From: Roseiarcus sp963770035
Lineage (GTDB): Bacteria; Pseudomonadota; Alphaproteobacteria; Rhizobiales; Beijerinckiaceae
NCBI GenBank assembly: GCA_963770035.1
Contig: CAVYON010000034.1
Span: forward strand, 62,001-126,000
Reading direction: 5' to 3'
Length of the DNA stretch: 64,000 nt
The position numbers and the translations under genes were made by a program. The notes under the pieces were generated by a model. It did not search any database and had not been told where the DNA came from. It worked only from the letters and a program-made list of their open reading frames with translations. Shown here one piece after another: positions 37,383-45,513 of the stretch (the stretch's first letter is position 1; every line of letters begins with the position of its first letter).

Positions 37383-37829
37383 ATGGGCATCGCGGTCGGG
37401 AACGGACGCAAAAGCAGCCGAGGACGGCGCGGGGTGCCGCGCTATGGCGCGATGGCCGACATCAACATGACGCCGTTCATCGACGTCATGCTGGTGCTCC
37501 TCATCATCTTCATGGTCGCGGCGCCGCTGTTGACGACGGGCGTGTCGGTCGACCTGCCGCAGACGAGCGCCGCGGCGCTCAATGTCGAGAAGAAGCCGGT
37601 CGCGATCTCGCTCGACGACAAGGGCCAGCTCTACCTGATGGACCAGGCGATCGCCGATACGGACCTCGTGCCCAAACTTCAGGCGGCGTCGCAGAACGAC
37701 CCCGAACAGCGCATCTATCTGCGCGCCTCGAAAGTCGTGCCCTACGGGCGCGTGGCGGAGATCATGGCGTCCGTCACCCAGGCGGGCTTCAAGAAGGTGG
37801 CCCTGGTCACCCAGCCGACGGGCCAGTAG
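37383..37829 (+). CDS. tolR: Tol-Pal system protein TolR
   Basis: 148 residues. An ExbD/TolR protein with one helix, TPFIDVMLVLLIIFMVAAPL, whose Asp is the proton-carrying residue, then the periplasmic dimer domain (TGVSVDLPQTSAAALNVEKK, IYLRASKVVPYGRVAEIMAS, GFKKVALVTQP). Confidence 0.95.
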   Translation: MGIAVGNGRKSSRGRRGVPRYGAMADINMTPFIDVMLVLLIIFMVAAPLLTTGVSVDLPQTSAAALNVEKKPVAISLDDKGQLYLMDQAIADTDLVPKLQAASQNDPEQRIYLRASKVVPYGRVAEIMASVTQAGFKKVALVTQPTGQ

Positions 37830-37841
37830 CCGGGAGCGGCG

Positions 37842-38759
37842 TTGGACGAGCGACGGTCATATTCGGGCTGGGCGGTCTCGAGCACGCTGCATGGCGCCCT
37901 CTTGCTGGTCCTGATCCTCGGGTTCGCGTCGGCGCCGAAATTCGACGACGGCGAAGAAGCAATTCCGGTCGACACCGTTTCGGAAACGCAGCTCAACCAG
38001 ATCATGAACGGCGAGAAGACCGCCAGACCCGCGCCGGAACCGCCGCCCGCGCCGAGAATCGAGCCGACGCCGCCCTCGCCCCCGCAGCCGCCCCCCCAAC
38101 TGCGCACGGCCGACGCGCCCGAACCGCCGCAGAAGCCCGAGCCGACGCCTCCCGCGAAACCGGAACCGAGCCCGCCGCCGAAGCTGGCCGACCTCCCCAC
38201 GCCGCCTGAGCGGCCGAAGCCGCCTGCGCCGCCAAAGCCCGTGGCCGAGAAGCCGAAGGCCGACCCGATCGCCAAGGCGCTCGAACAAGAGAATGCCGAA
38301 GCTAAGCCGACGCACGCCTACGACCCGAACGCGATCGCCAAGCTGATCGCGCCGAAGGCCGCGCCGGCTTCCGGTTCGGGAGCCGAGTCGAACCCGGCTG
38401 CGACGCCACAGGGCCTGCCGCACCACGACGCGGCGCGCATGTCCGTCTCGATGGCCTCGGCGCTCGACGCATGGCTCACCGAAAGCTACCTGAATTGCTG
38501 GTCTCCTCCGCCAGCCATGCCCGAGGGCGACGTTTACGTCGCGGAAATCAAGGTGGTGTTCAATCGCGACGGTTCGCTTTCCGCGCGACCGATTCTGTTG
38601 AACCCGCCGACCGACCCAGCTTGGAAGGCGCACGCGGAAAGCGCCATGCGCGCCGTACGGAAATGCGATCCGCTGCATGTTCCCCCCGAATATGCGCCGT
38701 ATTTCGAGGAGTGGAAGATCGAGACGATCCACTTCGATCCGCGCGACACGCAGGGATGA
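37842..38759 (+). CDS. tolA: Tol-Pal system protein TolA
   Basis: 305 residues from TTG 37842 (GGGAG upstream). An N-terminal membrane anchor (TLHGALLLVLILGFASAPKF) is followed by a long Pro/Lys/Glu-rich spacer that spans the periplasm (PPKPEPTPPAKPEP-like repeats, about 60-165). The C-terminal TolA/TonB-like domain reads LDAWLTESYLNCWSPPPAMP, VVFNRDGSLSARPILLNPPT, YFEEWKIETIHFDP. The same C-terminal domain recurs in the next gene. Confidence 0.93.
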   Translation: MDERRSYSGWAVSSTLHGALLLVLILGFASAPKFDDGEEAIPVDTVSETQLNQIMNGEKTARPAPEPPPAPRIEPTPPSPPQPPPQLRTADAPEPPQKPEPTPPAKPEPSPPPKLADLPTPPERPKPPAPPKPVAEKPKADPIAKALEQENAEAKPTHAYDPNAIAKLIAPKAAPASGSGAESNPAATPQGLPHHDAARMSVSMASALDAWLTESYLNCWSPPPAMPEGDVYVAEIKVVFNRDGSLSARPILLNPPTDPAWKAHAESAMRAVRKCDPLHVPPEYAPYFEEWKIETIHFDPRDTQG

Positions 38760-38795
38760 CCGCCGACGCTGACGACTTCCCCACGAGGCCCGCCC

Positions 38796-39359
38796 ATGAC
38801 CAAACTCTTGCACCCCGCAATTCCGCTGACGCTCGCCGCGCTTGTCGCGCTCGGCGCCGTCGGCTGCGATCGATTTTGGCCAAGTTCCAACGAGAAGGAG
38901 ACGAAGGACGCTGCGAACGCGGCCAGCAAGTCAGCGCAGTCTGCTCCGCAGAGCGTCGCGGCCCTGCCCTCCCCGCCCGCAGCCGCGCCGCAGGCGCCGA
39001 TCGCGCCGCCCCTGCCTCCGCCCGCGCCCGAGTTGCGCATGACCAACGCCCAGGAGGCCGACTTCGATTCCTGGATCGTCAAGACCTATCTGGGATGCTG
39101 GAACCCGCCCCCGCAACCCGCCGACGCCGATCCTTACGTCGCTTACGTCCGGGTGGCGTTCAAGCGGGACGGATCGCTCGCCAAGGCCCCCAAGCTCGTC
39201 AATCCCCCCGCCGATCCGGCGCTCAAACCGCAGGCCAAAAGCGTCCTGCAAGCTGTCCACGCCTGCAACCCGCTGCCGGTGCCGGCCCAATATCGCCCCT
39301 TTTATGAGCAATGGAAGTCCAAGACGATCCATTTCAACCCGCAGGTCGCCGCCCGATAA
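38796..39359 (+). CDS. TolA C-terminal-domain-like putative lipoprotein inside the tol cluster
   Basis: 187 residues. The N-terminus resembles a lipoprotein signal (LTLAALVALGAVGCDRFWPS; lipobox AVGC is not ideal), then an Ala/Pro linker. The domain FDSWIVKTYLGCWNPPPQPA, VAFKRDGSLAKAPKLVNPPA, FYEQWKSKTIHFNPQ lines up with the TolA C-terminus at roughly 45 per cent identity by eye, including both cysteines. It has no membrane-spanning energy-transducing part. It sits between tolA and tolB, where none is expected. Possible roles are a TolA competitor or partner binding Pal/TolB at a membrane surface. Confidence 0.75.
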   Translation: MTKLLHPAIPLTLAALVALGAVGCDRFWPSSNEKETKDAANAASKSAQSAPQSVAALPSPPAAAPQAPIAPPLPPPAPELRMTNAQEADFDSWIVKTYLGCWNPPPQPADADPYVAYVRVAFKRDGSLAKAPKLVNPPADPALKPQAKSVLQAVHACNPLPVPAQYRPFYEQWKSKTIHFNPQVAAR

Positions 39360-39401
39360 TCCGGGCCGGCGAAGCCTGACGCCTGTCCGTAAGAGTGCAG
39401 A

Positions 39402-40724
39402 ATGTCGCTATTGTCCCTGGTTGTTCGCTGGTCCGCGCTCGCGGCGCTGGCGATTTCGCCTCTCGCCTTTGCGACCGCCCCTGCGAGCGCCGAAACCGGC
39501 GACGTCTATGTTCACGCCGGCGCCAACTTCAAGCCGGTAAGCATCGCGGTCACGCCCTTTCTCGGCGATGACGGCCCCGAAAAGATCGGCCCGGTAACGG
39601 GCGCCGACTTCGCGCGCTCGATCTTCCTCCTGCCGGTCAATCCGTCGAGCTTTCCCGAGACGGTGACGAACCCGGACACGCGCCCCAACGTGGAGGCGTG
39701 GAAGAATGTCAACGCCCAGTTCGTCCTGACCGGCCGGGTGCTGCGGCCGGACAAGGAGCACGTCACCGCTCAGTTCCGGCTGTGGGACGTCGCGACCGGC
39801 GAGCAGGTCGCGGGCGAGCAGTACACCTCGGAGGCGTCGAACGCGCGCCGCGTCGCGCACATGATCTCGGATTCGGTGTTCTCCCGCGTCACCGGCGAGA
39901 AGGGCTTCTTTGATTCCCGCGTCGTATTCGTCGACGAGAGCGGGCCGAAGGAGAAGCGCCGCAAGCGGCTGGCCGTGATGGACATGGACGGCGCCAACGT
40001 GAAGTACCTGGGCAGCGGCGACAATCTGGTCGTCACGCCGCAGTTCTCGCCCTCCGCCCAGCAGGTCGCCTACATGTCGTTCGGCGCGGCCGACCCCAAG
40101 GTGACGTTGCTCAATCTCGAGAGCGGGCAGCGGGAGGCGGTCGGCAACTTTCCCGGCATGACGTTCGCTCCGCGCTTCTCGCCGGACGGACAGCAGATCG
40201 TGATGTCGCTGACCGACGGCGCCAACACCAATCTCTACTCCATGGACCTGCGCACGCGGGCGACCACGCGCCTCACCGACACTTCGGCGATCGACACCTC
40301 GCCCTCCTACTCGCCCGACGGCTCCCAGATCGTGTTCGAATCCGACCGCGGCGGCACCCAGCAGATCTACGTGATGAGCGCGACCGGCGGTCCGGCCAAG
40401 CGCATTTCCTTCGGTGAAGGGCGCTACTCGACCCCGGTCTGGTCGCCGCGCGGCGATCTCATCGCGTTCACCCGGATCAAGGGCGGATCGTTCGGCATCG
40501 GCGTGATGAAGCCCGACGGATCGGGCGAACGCATCCTGGTCGAGGGCTTCCACAACGAGGGCCCGACGTTCGCCCCGAACGGACTGTACGTCCTGTTCTT
40601 CCGCGACTCCGGCGGCTCGGGCGGACCGAAGATCTACATGACCGACATCTTCGGCCACGGCGAATTTTTGGTGCCGACGGCCAATTACGCCAGCGATCCG
40701 TCGTGGGGACCGCTGATGCATTGA
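39402..40724 (+). CDS. tolB: Tol-Pal system protein TolB
   Basis: 440 residues. A signal peptide ends PASAET; the N-terminal domain reads YVHAGANFKPVSIAVTPFLG; a six-bladed propeller has repeats of the form FSPDGQQIVMSLTDG, YSPDGSQIVFESDRGGTQQI, WSPRGDLIAFTRIKGGSFGI. It is periplasmic and links TolA with Pal. Pal and CpoB genes, which commonly follow tolB, are absent; repeat-rich DNA comes instead. Confidence 0.95.
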   Translation: MSLLSLVVRWSALAALAISPLAFATAPASAETGDVYVHAGANFKPVSIAVTPFLGDDGPEKIGPVTGADFARSIFLLPVNPSSFPETVTNPDTRPNVEAWKNVNAQFVLTGRVLRPDKEHVTAQFRLWDVATGEQVAGEQYTSEASNARRVAHMISDSVFSRVTGEKGFFDSRVVFVDESGPKEKRRKRLAVMDMDGANVKYLGSGDNLVVTPQFSPSAQQVAYMSFGAADPKVTLLNLESGQREAVGNFPGMTFAPRFSPDGQQIVMSLTDGANTNLYSMDLRTRATTRLTDTSAIDTSPSYSPDGSQIVFESDRGGTQQIYVMSATGGPAKRISFGEGRYSTPVWSPRGDLIAFTRIKGGSFGIGVMKPDGSGERILVEGFHNEGPTFAPNGLYVLFFRDSGGSGGPKIYMTDIFGHGEFLVPTANYASDPSWGPLMH

Positions 40725-40929
40725 GACGAGTGATGCATTGAGCCGAGGGGCGTCCCGGTCGGTCCAATCCCCCGCCAATTCGGCCCAAAATCTCTGGTTC
40801 TCGGTTCGCCGCCGACGATCCGGGCGCCTGCTAGCAGGAAGTTTTTTTGGCCGCGGTCGGCGCTCCGATCAGAAAAGCTGTGTAAGATCATGACTTTGCT
40901 GGCTTTACAACCCAAGCATTGTGGGCTGA
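40725..40929. other. Intergenic DNA downstream of tolB
   Basis: Starts with a short direct repeat GATGCATTGAG around the tolB stop (about 40715-40742). No gene is supported before the CCTGTT repeat at 40930. Confidence 0.4.
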
Positions 40930-41015
40930 AGCGAACGTGAAACAGGTGGTTCCAAGCGACCGGAACAGGGCAAATTTGTGCGTTAACAGGTCGGAACAGG
41001 TGGAGAACAGGCGGG
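40930..41015 (-). repeat. CCTGTT-type dispersed repeat, copy 2
   Basis: Inverted relative to copy 1 at 8711. On the minus strand it contains CCCGCCTGTTC, CCTGTTAACGCA and ATTTGCCCTGTTC in the same order, plus further CCTGTT words. Confidence 0.7.
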
Positions 41016-41140
41016 CGAAACGGAAGCGCGAGACCAGGCGCGGCGCGGTTGTAGGGCGCGGGCAGGATGCCCTTTCCCCGTGCGTGGAAGGCGGCCCGTG
41101 CGAGCGGCCGTGGGCGAATGGACAAAGTTAGAGTTCGATT

Positions 41141-41235
41141 TTCACCACGAAGGGCACGAAGAACACAAAGAACGACAGGGCTCTTTAGTACGTCTTCGTG
41201 TTTCTTCGTGTTTCTTCGTGTTCTTTGTGGTCAAT
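41141..41235 (+). repeat. CACCACGAAGG-type dispersed repeat, copy 2, hairpin-forming
   Basis: Begins TTCACCACGAAGGGCACGAA; the second half (TTCTTCGTGTTCTTTGTGGT) is nearly its reverse complement, so the block can fold into a long imperfect hairpin. CTTCGTGTTT is iterated in tandem. It lies just beyond the 3' end of the MazF-like gene. Confidence 0.75.
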
Positions 41236-41612
41236 TTCTCTCGCTTGTTTCGTTGGCCAGCCTAAGAAAAAGCGTGCGCAGACCCGCCGCGACTTCACCA
41301 CGGTCTGGCGTTGAAAGTTCTCCGATCCGCGCCGCCAGTCGCTCGTCGAGCGTCGTCACCTTGCTGACCCTGACGACGCAGGCGTGCGACAGGCCGCCGA
41401 GCGGGAGATCGGAAATCAGGGACGTCCAGCGGCCATCTTTCGCGCGCCGCGCTGGTGATCATCAGCACCCACAGAACGGCAAACGCGTCGGTCGCAGCGG
41501 GCGCTGCAATCACCAGCGCAGGCCGCCGTCGCGTCGCGGCCTGATCGGCAAAGGGAAAATCGACGCGAACGATATCCCAGGGAGCGATGGCGCGGTTCCG
41601 TTCGGCGCTCAT
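41231..41612 (-). CDS. MazF/PemK-like toxin of a type II toxin-antitoxin pair (frame broken near 41432)
   Basis: ATG 41612 overlaps the antitoxin stop (TGATG). It begins ERNRAIAPWDIVRVDFPFAD, then RRPALVIAAPAATDAFAVLW and VLMITSAARERWPLD. A one-base shift near 41432 leads into ISDLPLGGLSHACVVRVSKV, TTLDERLAARIGELS and a stop at 41231. This is the CcdB/MazF-fold ribonuclease pattern; such toxins cut mRNA. About 126 residues when joined. Confidence 0.78.
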
Positions 41613-41840
41613 CAGAGATCGCGGAAGGCTTCGTCGTCTTCGGGCGTATCCCATTCCCCAAAGAAGGCGAACGGATCCTCGAACGGCGCTCCCGCGGCGA
41701 GGCTTGGCCGCCTTGGTCAGGAGGACATGTCCGTCCGCGATGGCGTAAGCGATTTCGTCGCCTGGCTTGACCCCAAGCGCGGCGCGGACCGCCTGCGGAA
41801 TGGTCGTCTGAGCCTTGCTGGTGAGTTTGCTGGTGATCAT
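41612..41840 (-). CDS. AbrB/MazE-type antitoxin (frame broken near 41697)
   Basis: From ATG 41840 (MITSKLTSKAQTTIPQAVRA), then ALGVKPGDEIAYAIADGHVL is a SpoVT/AbrB swapped-hairpin DNA-binding domain. After LTKAA a one-base deletion restores LAAGAPFEDPFAFFGEWDTP and EDDEAFRDL, the acidic tail that would block the toxin. About 75 residues. It probably represses its own operon, with the toxin gene translationally coupled. Confidence 0.78.
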
Positions 41841-41961
41841 GCGGACGCTCCAAGCGTCGCAGGCTGGTAAGGAAAATCCTTGCGGGCGGCAATCATCGTC
41901 GCGCTCCGCCTTGGATACTTGGGCCGAAAGCGCGAGATTGCCCGTGCGGCGCCTGAAAACG

Positions 41962-42292
41962 TCAATAGATTTCCAGACAGGTGGAGGCTCCCTGAGCCAA
42001 CTGTGCGATTGCGCCGGAGTGGTTGCGCAACAGCGCCTCAATCGTCCGCGTGGACTGGTTGCCGCACCGAAGCCAGACGACTTTCGGCGGCGGCCCCAGG
42101 ACCTGAGCCAAGTCTATGAAATCCGCGTCGAGGGTGACCACGGTGAAGTCGTTGGTCTTTGCATAGGTCCAGACCGCCATGTCGTCAGCACGCTCCAACC
42201 CGATCAATCGGACCTGGCTCGAACCTGGGAAGAGATCGTTCAAACGCCGGCAAAGCCTGAAGCTCAGATTCTCTATCAAACAGAAGCTTCAT
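41962..42292 (-). CDS. DUF5615 PIN-like protein, putative toxin (frame broken near 42276)
   Basis: The ATG at 42292 overlaps the DUF433 stop (ATGA). It starts MKLLFD; one inserted A then breaks the frame. After the break comes ENLSFRLCRRLNDLFPGSSQ, then RLIGLERADDMAVWTYAKTN, FTVVTLDADFIDLAQVLGPP and VVWLRCGNQST. This is the Mut7-C/PIN-like DUF5615 family, usually encoded behind a DUF433 protein. About 109 residues. Confidence 0.78.
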
Positions 42293-42510
42293 ATCGCGGT
42301 TGTGATGCGACGCTCACGGTCGGCCGCAAAGGCAAGGCATGCGCGGATGTCATCCTCGGTGAGTTCCGGATAGTCGTCGAGAATGTCCTTGTGCGACATC
42401 CCCGCCGCCAGCCAGCCGAGCACGTCCGCGACAGCGATCCTGAGTCCCCGCACGCAGGGCTTCCCGCCGCGTTTACCCGGTTCGATCGTGACAATCTGAC
42501 GCTAATCCAT
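42289..42510 (-). CDS. DUF433 antitoxin-like protein with an amber codon at position 3
   Basis: Read from ATG 42510: M-D-stop-RQIVTIEPGKRGGKP, then CVRGLRIAVADVLGWLAAGM, SHKDILDDYPELTEDDIRAC, LAFAADRERRITTAI. Apart from the TAG at 42502-42504 it is a typical DUF433 protein, and relatives usually begin MDYR. So TAC/TAT seems to have become TAG. Without readthrough or an internal GTG start, the antitoxin would not be made. Confidence 0.7.
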
Positions 42511-42621
42511 CTGGTGAACTTCGGGACGCTGAAGAGAGCATAGCGGTCCAACGCGGCGCGGCTTCCGGACAGGGCGGATGGTCTTGGCGCCGCCAAGGAA
42601 TGTTGGCAACCGGCGGCGCGG

Positions 42622-42909
42622 CTAGATCAGGAGCCTTTCTGTGAGAAGCCGATGCTGAGTCCCGCGCGCCGGCACGGGCCGTACAATACGCTCAAGCGAT
42701 CGAAGGCCCCGCGGCTCGGGTATGGCGCGGCCAAGCGCTCTCGCTTCTTCAAGCCAGCAGGCGATCGCGTCCTCGACGTTGCGCGCAGCCTCCTCGCGGG
42801 TGTCACCGTCGGACGCGCATCCGGGAAGGTCAGGGACAGTCGCAAGGAACCCGCCGCCGTCTTCCTCGGAAAGGGGTTCGATCACGACGGCGTAGTCAGT
42901 CCTGAGCAT
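42622..42909 (-). CDS. HicB-like antitoxin, without a recognisable HicA partner
   Basis: 95 residues. HicB partial RNase-H-like fold: YAVVIEPLSEEDGGGFLATV, PDLPGCASDGDTREEAARNV, EDAIACWLEEARALGRAIPE. The C-terminal DNA-binding part is replaced by RIVRPVPARGTQHRLLT. Neither neighbour shows the short HicA double-stranded-RNA-binding fold, so it is an orphan. Confidence 0.78.
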   Translation of the reverse strand: MLRTDYAVVIEPLSEEDGGGFLATVPDLPGCASDGDTREEAARNVEDAIACWLEEARALGRAIPEPRGLRSLERIVRPVPARGTQHRLLTERLLI

Positions 42910-43082
42910 TCGAGTCCCTCACGGAGTTTATGAACCGCACGAGCTTCGGGATGGATGGAGAGGCGACGTCCTCACCAACTTTTAGGTTAAAATTCAGGTC
43001 GTATCCGTCTGCGGCTCTTCTGTAAATTCGGTAAAGACGGGCCTGTCACCGTTATCCCTGTTCGCCGAGGCGCGCGTCGCCA

Positions 43083-44048
43083 ATGAGACCGCGAACCAAC
43101 ATTGTCCTTGTCGGCAGCCTTCTCACCCTCGCGATGCTCGGCACAGCAATGGCAGGGCCGCTTGAGGAAGGGGAGGCTGCTTATCAGAGCGGCGACTATG
43201 CGGCGGCGTTGCGGCTCCTGCGGCCTTTGGCTGAGCAGAGAAACCCCCGCGCGGAGGAAACGATTGGCGAGATGTACCGATATGGCGAGGGTGTGCCGCC
43301 GGACCAATCACAGGCCGACACATGGCTTCGCAAGGCCGCGGACCAGTTTAGTGCAATGGCCGACGAAGGAAACGCAGATGCGCAAGCGAACCTCGCGAAG
43401 ATGTACGAGTTCGGCAAGGGTGTGACCGAGGATGATGCGAAGGCCGCGATGTGGTACCGCCGAGCCGCCGACCAAGGCAATGCCGTCGCAGAGGTCCATC
43501 TCGGCATGAGCTATGAAAAAGGCTACTTGGGCTTGCCCAAAGACGTCATACAGGCGGCCATCTGGCTCCACAAGGCCGCCGACCAAGGGAACACCAACGC
43601 GCTAGAGGAACTCGGCTATATGTTCGAGTTCCCCGGCGAGGGCAGGATGAACGATTACGCCCAAGCCTTAACGTGGTATCACAAGGCCGCCGATCAAGGC
43701 AGCGCGTTCGCGGAGAGTCTGCATCGGCGAGCTTTACCAGGAGGGCAAAGGCGTACCGCAGGATTACGCGCTGGCGGCCGAGTGGTATCGAAAGGCCGCT
43801 GAGCTTGGCTACATGAACGCGCAAGTCGACCTCGGCGTCATGCTCGAAAATGGCTGGGGCGTTCCACAAGACTACGTACAAGCGCACATGTGGTTCAATC
43901 TGGCGGCCTCCGGGCTCAATACCAAGTATCTGAACGAAGGTGATCAGCCAGACTGATAAAGTTCCGCGATGAAGTGGCGGGTAAGATGACGCCCGCACAG
44001 ATCGCCGAGGCGCAGAAATTGGCGCGAGAGTGGAAGTCGACGAAGTGA
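43083..44048 (+). CDS. Sel1-repeat (TPR-like) secreted protein (frames broken near 43725 and 43956)
   Basis: From ATG 43083: a signal peptide (IVLVGSLLTLAMLGTAMAGP), then about seven SLR repeats such as AQANLAKMYEFGKGVTEDDA, MWYRRAADQGNAVAEVHLGM and AIWLHKAADQGNTNALEELG. After the first break the frame continues IGELYQEGKGVPQDYALAAE and VDLGVMLENGWGVPQDYVQA; after the second, KMTPAQIAEAQKLAREWKS to the stop at 44048. About 320 residues; a periplasmic scaffold of unknown partner. Confidence 0.83.
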
Positions 44049-44064
44049 GGTTGGAACCGCGAAC

Positions 44065-44280
44065 ATGGACGCCGCAGCTTTGGCAGCTTGGGTGCAAGCG
44101 GTCTTCTCCGTTGTCGCAATCGTCGCGGGGTTCGGCACGGTCGTCTACCAGAACCGACACAACGACAAGGATAACGGTGACAGTGCACGGATAACTGTGA
44201 CAGTTCAGCACTATATCGCCATACAGCGCGCCGCCTTTGCCACGGTTTCGCAGGGCGAACTGAATGCACTGTCACCGTAA
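44065..44280 (+). CDS. Small single-helix membrane protein
   Basis: 71 residues beginning 16 nt after the Sel1 gene, with GAGG upstream. One membrane helix (AWVQAVFSVVAIVAGFGTVV) and a polar tail. The tail is encoded by an internal DNA repeat (GGATAACTGTGACAGT-like units). No family recognised; the tail may be spurious. Confidence 0.45.
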   Translation: MDAAALAAWVQAVFSVVAIVAGFGTVVYQNRHNDKDNGDSARITVTVQHYIAIQRAAFATVSQGELNALSP

Positions 44281-44313
44281 TCTTCTTTTGCCTCTGCCGA
44301 AGGGTGCTCGCCT

Positions 44314-44522
44314 TTACAGCCGCGAGGTGTCGTTATCGTCCAGAATAGACTGCAAGTCAGCAATTGCTTTTTTATGGCGCTCGATAGATTCGTCGTGAGG
44401 CTGCCTATCGTTTTGCCTCCTAGGCCGCCGTTCCCTTTTTCAAGCGGTTCCAGCATCTCGCGTAGCCGTAAGATCTCTTGCCTCAAAGCGTCGACATACC
44501 ATGGGGGAAGACGCGCTGACAT
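44314..44522 (-). CDS. Small helical hypothetical protein (frame broken in an A-tract near 44437)
   Basis: From ATG 44522 (GGAG upstream): MSARLPPWYVDALRQEILRL, REMLEPLEK. Adding one A to the A-tract gives RERRPRRQNDRQPHDESIER and HKKAIADLQSILDDNDTSRL before the stop at 44314. About 69 residues, highly charged, probably a coiled coil. Unknown function. Confidence 0.5.
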
Positions 44523-44593
44523 TCCTGCTCCTAGGCGTGCTTTGCGCCAATCATAGCACGGAGCGCGCGAGTACGCGTCCAAATGGTAGTGTC

Positions 44594-44842
44594 TCAGTTT
44601 GAATTTCTCGTCCCGATATCTTGCAGAACCCGCGACAGTTCGATCACTGCCCAAATTGCGGTCACCCAAACGAATGCCGAAATCAGGACCGCTAGCTTCG
44701 CCCATCTGAATGCTTGGGCTGACCCTGGGCCAAGAGAGAAGACCGCCTCTGCCGAGCCAGTGCCCATGGCGATGTCGAACGTGTCCCAACCTATGAACAG
44801 CGCTAAGAGGATGGCGAATGTCTCTGCCTTTCGACCTGTCAT
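44594..44842 (-). CDS. Two-helix membrane protein
   Basis: 82 residues from ATG 44842 with GGAG upstream. Hydrophobic segments FAILLALFIGWDTFDIAMG and AKLAVLISAFVWVTAIWAVI; short polar C-terminus that ends inside the left inverted repeat. No family recognised. Confidence 0.6.
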   Translation of the reverse strand: MTGRKAETFAILLALFIGWDTFDIAMGTGSAEAVFSLGPGSAQAFRWAKLAVLISAFVWVTAIWAVIELSRVLQDIGTRNSN

Positions 44843-45005
44843 GCTGGGCTCCTACGCGGAAACTGGCGCTCCCTTTTTGTAAGGTCCGCGTTTCTTGGCT
44901 GGCATATCGGCGTGTTCTTCGGATCGGGATGGCCCGCGATCGGCGTCTTGATAGCGCCTGTGCATTCGGCGGGGCTGTGCAAAATCAACCGAAAATATGC
45001 AAATC

Positions 45006-45149
45006 CTATTTTTTGCTCTTGTCCCATCTTGTTACGGCGGCAGCAGGCACCAGGTCTTCGGCCTCGTCGCCGGTCGCAATGCGCATGACTTTGACGGCGT
45101 TGCCGATGACGTCGGCGGGGCGCTTCTCGCCTTCAGGCCCGGTTGGCAT
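45006..45149 (-). CDS. Very small KRPADVIGNA-type hypothetical protein
   Basis: 47 residues from ATG 45149: MPTGPEGEKRPADVIGNAVK, VMRIATGDEAEDLVPAAAVT, then WDKSKK. I know short alphaproteobacterial proteins with this GEKRPADVIGxAVxVxxIATGE signature; function unknown. The same frame reads protein-like further upstream (NDPFDTTFEYRAERT), so it may instead be the shifted continuation of the next gene. Confidence 0.55.
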   Translation of the reverse strand: MPTGPEGEKRPADVIGNAVKVMRIATGDEAEDLVPAAAVTRWDKSKK

Positions 45150-45340
45150 GGTCCGTTCGGCTCGATATTCAAATGTTGTGTCAAATGGGTCGTTACCGGG
45201 GCCAAAAACGCGTCGTTTATCGCCTCGGTTTCGCTGTATGTTTCAACAACTGCATGGGCCACCTCCACGCCGTCTTTCTCCTTGATCGCGCGGTAAAGCC
45301 AAGGACCATATTTTTCTTTCTGCACCGCCTTCTTGTTCAT
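45032..45340 (-). CDS. Small hypothetical protein
   Basis: From ATG 45340 with a strong GGAGG. The first ~55 residues look genuine (MNKKAVQKEKYGPWLYRAIK, EKDGVEVAHAVVETYSETEA, INDAF). After that the sequence loses protein character while the alternative frame gains it (see the 47-residue entry at 45006). A one-base break near 45210 probably joins the two into one protein of about 115 residues. Confidence 0.5.
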   Translation of the reverse strand: MNKKAVQKEKYGPWLYRAIKEKDGVEVAHAVVETYSETEAINDAFLAPVTTHLTQHLNIEPNGPCQPGLKARSAPPTSSATPSKSCALRPATRPKTWCLLPP

Positions 45341-45513
45341 TTTGCCTCCGTGCTTTCCGTCAAGCATAGCACGGGACATCGGTACGGCGCGAGGCGCGTC
45401 AAGCCCCCTCAAATTTCAAACTGAGACACTACCCTTGAAACTGAGACACTACCCGCGCTCCGCCTTCCGCTCCTTGGCGCCTCTCACCCGTTCGCCGGAG
45501 CAGCAGCCGTCGC

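Larger units (their letters stand above)
44585..45453. mobile_element. Small segment bounded by inverted repeats GGTAGTGTCTCAGTTTGAA
   Basis: The left end at 44585-44603 is GGTAGTGTCTCAGTTTGAA. The right end appears twice inverted, at 45415-45433 (TTCAAACTGAGACACTACC) and again at 45435-45453. Between them are a two-helix membrane protein gene and one or two small basic-protein genes, and no transposase. I see no convincing target duplication. It looks like a non-autonomous element carrying passenger genes; the doubled right end may reflect two insertions. Confidence 0.6.

Noticed and set aside
41815..42543. Plus-strand open frame across the DUF433/DUF5615 genes
   Set aside because: It is the complement of two overlapping minus-strand toxin-antitoxin-type genes.
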